Origin: Tenacibaculum agarivorans
GTDB lineage: Bacteria > Bacteroidota > Bacteroidia > Flavobacteriales > Flavobacteriaceae
Assembly: GCF_001936575.1 (NCBI RefSeq)
Contig: NZ_MSMP01000002.1
Span: 124,001 to 188,000, forward strand
Length of the DNA stretch: 64,000 nt
Direction: 5' to 3'
The notes below the pieces were generated by a model. The model had not been told where the DNA came from. It ran no database searches and saw only the letters and a list, made by a program, of their open reading frames with translations. This document shows positions 60,592-64,000 of the stretch, piece after piece. How positions within the stretch are numbered: the first letter of the stretch is position 1; every line of letters starts with the position of its first letter. The position numbers were made by a program, and so were the translations under genes.

Positions 60592-62028
60592 ATGAAATTC
60601 ACAAAAACAAAAAAAATAGGCCTTTTCTTAGGTCCATTATTATTTTTAATAATTACTAGTTTACCTTTTGATATTATATCTAATAAAGCAGATGAGGTAA
60701 TTAGTATAGCAACTTGGATGATTATATGGTGGATTACTGAAGCAGTATCAATTTCTGTAACAGCGCTATTACCATTGTTGCTTTTTCCGTTATTAAAAGT
60801 AATGCCAATACAAGAAGTAGGAGCTAACTATGGAAGTCCGATTATCTTTTTATTCTTTGGTGGTTTTGTTTTAGCTTTAGCCTTAGAAAAAGTTAATTTA
60901 CACAAACGTATAGCGTTAACTATTGTAAAGCTAACAGGAACAACACCCAATAGAGTAATCTTAGGTTTTATGATTGCTACAGGATTATTGAGTATGTGGA
61001 TTAGCAACACAGCAAGCACAGTAGTAATGTTACCTATAGCTTTATCCGTTATTCGATTATTGATTAATGATGAAGATGGTTTTACTCAAAAAGATCAAAA
61101 TTTTGCCTTAGCAGTAATGTTAGGTATTGCCTTTTCTGCTAATGCAGGAGGTATTGCTACGGTAATTGGAACGCCACCTAATTCGGTTCTTATAGGTTTA
61201 CTAGAAAATGAATATCAAATAGAAATTTCTTTCTTAAAATGGATGAGTATTGGTTTGCCTTTTTCAATCATAATGATTGCATTTGTCTATATAGTATTAG
61301 TAAAGATTATGTATCCTAATAAAGAGTTAACGTTTACCACTTCACACACAATTATAGATGAGGAATTAAAAAAACTAGGAAAAATTAGTAAAAGAGAAAA
61401 ACACGTACTATTCATTTTTGGAATAACAGTAACACTATGGATTTTTAGATCATTACTTAATAAAGTATTACCAGACTTAAAACTTTCGGATACCTTAATA
61501 AGTATGTTATCAGCAATTGCCATTTTTGCAATACCATTTAATTATAAAAAAGGAGAGTTTATATTAGAATGGAAAGATACCAATCAACTTTCTTGGGGAA
61601 TTCTAATTCTCTTTGGAGGAGGTTTAGCTTTAGCTAAAGGAATGTCTAGTAGCGGTATAGTAAGCTTAGTTTCAAGTGGTATAGCAGCTAGTAATTTAGG
61701 GGTCTTTATTACGGCTAGTGTACTAATTGTACTAATGTTGTTTATGACAGAGTTAATGAGTAACGTGGCTTTAGTTGCTGTTTTGGCTCCTGTGGTAGCT
61801 GGTATAGCCACAGGGTTAAATATTCCTATTATTTACATATTAATTCCAGTAACTATGGCAAGTAGTTGTGCTTTTATGTTACCTATGGCTACACCACCAA
61901 ATGCTATTGTTTTTGCTAGTGGTTATATTAAAGTAAAAGATATGATGAAAACAGGTTTCATTTTAAATTGTCTAGCTGTATTGTTATTAATAGTGCTTTT
62001 TAAGTATGTAATTCCTATTGTTTTTTAA
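60592..62028 (+). CDS. DASS-family (SLC13) sodium/dicarboxylate symporter
   Basis: 478 aa with many membrane segments. It carries the two family SNT-type motifs, WISNTAST (138-140 core) and ELMSNVAL (SNV near residue 390), and the conserved start IIWWITEAVSISVTALLPL and TPPNSVLIG and MATPPNAIV stretches. The family imports Na+-coupled dicarboxylates such as succinate, or sulfate/citrate; the substrate here cannot be read from sequence. It stands alone between two long intergenic regions. Confidence 0.88.
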   Translation: MKFTKTKKIGLFLGPLLFLIITSLPFDIISNKADEVISIATWMIIWWITEAVSISVTALLPLLLFPLLKVMPIQEVGANYGSPIIFLFFGGFVLALALEKVNLHKRIALTIVKLTGTTPNRVILGFMIATGLLSMWISNTASTVVMLPIALSVIRLLINDEDGFTQKDQNFALAVMLGIAFSANAGGIATVIGTPPNSVLIGLLENEYQIEISFLKWMSIGLPFSIIMIAFVYIVLVKIMYPNKELTFTTSHTIIDEELKKLGKISKREKHVLFIFGITVTLWIFRSLLNKVLPDLKLSDTLISMLSAIAIFAIPFNYKKGEFILEWKDTNQLSWGILILFGGGLALAKGMSSSGIVSLVSSGIAASNLGVFITASVLIVLMLFMTELMSNVALVAVLAPVVAGIATGLNIPIIYILIPVTMASSCAFMLPMATPPNAIVFASGYIKVKDMMKTGFILNCLAVLLLIVLFKYVIPIVF

Positions 62029-62124
62029 CCAGTTTATCTGAGGTATATTTGTGATAATTAAATCAATCAAGTTATTTAGTATATTTTCTTATATATAGTT
62101 TAGGAAACTATACGTTATATAGTT

Positions 62125-63873
62125 ATGTCAATTAAAGTTGTGCAAATACTCAAAGTATTTTCAATCATTTTACTGTATTCATTTTGTATAGATAGTTGTT
62201 TAGGATTTCAATCTGATATTATTAAAATAGAAGAAAAAGAATTTATTCAAAGCGAAAAAAATCTAGATAAAATACACAGTTTTTTAAAAGAAAAATATAC
62301 TGAAGATTTACAAAAAGCTAAAACGTATTTTGAAGTATATTTAGAGAGAGGTGTGCTGGAAAAGAATGAGAACATTCAGTTGTATGCATCCTATTATTTA
62401 AGTGATATAGCCTACGAGAATGGAGATTATCTCATTGCTGCTGATTACAGTAAGTCAATGTTAAAAACAGCTAACGATAATAACAATTCAGGACAACAAA
62501 TTTCCGCTTTAAATCAGTTAGGAAACATTTATTATAAAATGCGAAATTACGATGAATCTTTAAATTTTTTTATTCAAGCCAATGAAATTCATCGAAAGAG
62601 AAATCCAAATAAATTACAAATAGGCTTACTAACTAATATTAATATGATTAGAACCAGAGCCCATCGTTATACAGAAGCTTTGGTGTCTTACAATGAAATT
62701 ATTGATTTATTAGAAAAAGATGAATACAAGCATATTGATAATTATTGGGCTAATTTTATCTCCTTACTACTAGGTAAAGGAGTCTGTTATTTTCATTTAA
62801 AAGAATATGATTTAGCTATTCAATCTTATAAAGAAGGAAAAAAAATGGCAAGAAATCATAAGTTAAATGTATACCAGCCTATTTTTAATATGACTATTGG
62901 TGAAGCTTATACAGGAAAAAAAATGTATGATGAAGCATTAAAATATTTGTTTGAAGCCAATAGAGAATTACAATCTACCACTTCTAATTTTGATCCTAAT
63001 CTACATACTTCCTATTTTCATTTAGCTACAGTTTTTTATCAACAACAAGAATATCAAAAGGCATTAGACTATCTATCTGAGAGTTTTATAATTATTGAGA
63101 AACAACAAAAAGAAGGAGAAATAGAAAAAATCAATGAAATGTATGATATGGCATATAATGCTGCCAAAAAAATAAATAATAAAGATTTAATTATAAAATA
63201 TGGTGAAGCTTACAGGAGAGTTATAGATGCTTTTCATTTAGATGATATCAGAACAAAAGATAGATTATATGATAAAGATATTAGTGAGTTAGAAGAGAAA
63301 AATCAAAATTTATCTACGCAAAAAACAACCTATATTACACTTATATTCCTCTTTACTTTGATAATTTTAGGATTGTCTGTTTATTTTTTTAAAAAAGAAC
63401 AACAAAATAAAAAACTATTTCAAGAACTAACAATACAACAAAAGGAAAATATTCAAACTGAACCAGAAGAGTTTGATGATAAACCTTCTAAGAAGGAACT
63501 AGTAACTGATGAAAAAGTCCGTACATTATTGAAAAATTTGAAAGACTTAGAAGAAACCAATTTTTTCTTAGCACAAGATTGTAGTTTATATACTACCGCT
63601 AAATTAATAGATACTAATACCACATATCTTTCAAAAATTATTAATGACCATAAGCAACAGTCGTTTAATGAATACATTAATGCGTTACGTATAAACTATT
63701 TCTTAGTGACATTTAAAAAGGATAAGAAAATGAAATCGTATACCATTAAAGCAATTGCAACAGAGTTAGGATATAAAAGCGTGAATACTTTTGCTTCAGC
63801 TTTTAAAAAACAAACAGGTATTTCTCATTCTTATTTTATAAAGCAAACACAGAAAGAACTTTCTACTATATAG
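62125..63873 (+). CDS. TPR-AraC membrane transcription regulator
   Basis: 582 aa. N-terminal signal or anchor (FSIILLYSFCIDSCLG), a TPR-rich periplasmic part (about 70-380; LNQLGNIYYKMRNYDESLNFFIQA), a membrane helix at about 405-422 (TYITLIFLFTLIILGLSVYFF), and a cytoplasmic AraC-type DNA-binding domain at about 480-575 (LSKIINDHKQQSFNEYINALRINYFL, AIATELGYKSVNTFASAFKKQTG). This is a frequent flavobacterial architecture. The signal and targets are unknown; the upstream transporter is a possible target. Confidence 0.82.
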   Translation: MSIKVVQILKVFSIILLYSFCIDSCLGFQSDIIKIEEKEFIQSEKNLDKIHSFLKEKYTEDLQKAKTYFEVYLERGVLEKNENIQLYASYYLSDIAYENGDYLIAADYSKSMLKTANDNNNSGQQISALNQLGNIYYKMRNYDESLNFFIQANEIHRKRNPNKLQIGLLTNINMIRTRAHRYTEALVSYNEIIDLLEKDEYKHIDNYWANFISLLLGKGVCYFHLKEYDLAIQSYKEGKKMARNHKLNVYQPIFNMTIGEAYTGKKMYDEALKYLFEANRELQSTTSNFDPNLHTSYFHLATVFYQQQEYQKALDYLSESFIIIEKQQKEGEIEKINEMYDMAYNAAKKINNKDLIIKYGEAYRRVIDAFHLDDIRTKDRLYDKDISELEEKNQNLSTQKTTYITLIFLFTLIILGLSVYFFKKEQQNKKLFQELTIQQKENIQTEPEEFDDKPSKKELVTDEKVRTLLKNLKDLEETNFFLAQDCSLYTTAKLIDTNTTYLSKIINDHKQQSFNEYINALRINYFLVTFKKDKKMKSYTIKAIATELGYKSVNTFASAFKKQTGISHSYFIKQTQKELSTI

Positions 63874-64000
63874 TGAATAATAGGAGGTAAAAAAGATCAA
63901 TTTTATAAAATTGATGAAATTGTAAAATCAAATACAGGTTACAAGTACAGTAAAGTACTATCTTTCTTTGAATTAATTCAATCAAATTTTAAAATATGAA

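Noticed and set aside
63897..63914. Perfect 18-bp palindrome after the AraC-type regulator gene
   Set aside because: It has no T tract and sits in AT-rich sequence, so a terminator or operator role is not supported; the ATG at 63996 may start a next gene beyond the window.

Overview
The window is AT-rich DNA from a member of the Bacteroidetes, most likely a marine Flavobacteriaceae (Tenacibaculum- or Aquimarina-like). The evidence is the family content: type IX secretion C-terminal signals, DUF6443/RHS surface proteins, propeller-LytS kinases, a DUF4202-nirBD operon, lipoproteins with Bacteroidetes-style lipoboxes, and a TTTG-N19-TAnnTTTG promoter. The genus is an inference. No rRNA, tRNA or CRISPR array was seen.

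Region 1 (1-~11000) looks like part of a conjugative element. It opens with the C-terminal part of a VirD4/TraG-type coupling protein and a small membrane protein, then a hairpin-rich intergenic region. Two further genes of the kind carried by such elements lie at 9727-10854. Between them is cargo: an unknown protein, a translationally coupled pair of paralogous membrane proteins, a metzincin lipoprotein, and a compact three-gene block at 5543-7780. That block encodes a small HNH nuclease, a CD-NTase cyclase and a TIR-STING effector. It is a CBASS anti-phage operon of the bacterial STING type with an extra nuclease gene in front.

Region 2 (11000-19300) is a patchwork. It holds an orphan RHS tip with an M91-like metallopeptidase toxin domain and a candidate lipoprotein immunity gene, a hairpin repeat, a DDE transposase, and a 53-aa double-glycine-leader peptide with four cysteines. 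It continues with a LexA-like XRE-S24 regulator overlapping an exonuclease/GIY-YIG nuclease gene, and two secreted proteins of unknown function.

Region 3 (19400-32400, all minus strand) has a 2467-aa T9SS-secreted multidomain protein with a snapalysin-like zinc motif. Next is a nitrite assimilation operon in the order nirB, nirD, DUF4202, and a NarX-like sensor kinase. A perfect 26-bp palindrome lies just upstream of nirB.

Region 4 (32600-39750) has a propeller histidine kinase with its LytTR response regulator, a T9SS leucine-rich-repeat surface protein, and two short genes (39178-39348 and 39592-39741). An ordered nested palindromic repeat lies between the short genes.

Region 5 (39780-46400) has an ECF sigma factor and a TPR anti-sigma factor, divergent from four tandem paralogous lipoproteins and a TPR-CHAT protease-like membrane protein. 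I recognise the sigma/anti-sigma and CHAT families but not the lipoprotein family. The whole is a candidate undescribed cell-surface signalling or protease module.

Region 6 (46600-57600) is a surface-protein operon: a tail-fibre-like protein, a 1962-aa RHS protein with eight ~89-aa N-terminal repeats and an OmpA-like C-terminus, and a second RHS protein. Region 7 (57600-64000) has a very arginine-rich exported protein behind a sigma-54-like promoter, a zinc-ribbon membrane protein, a DASS transporter and a TPR-AraC membrane regulator.
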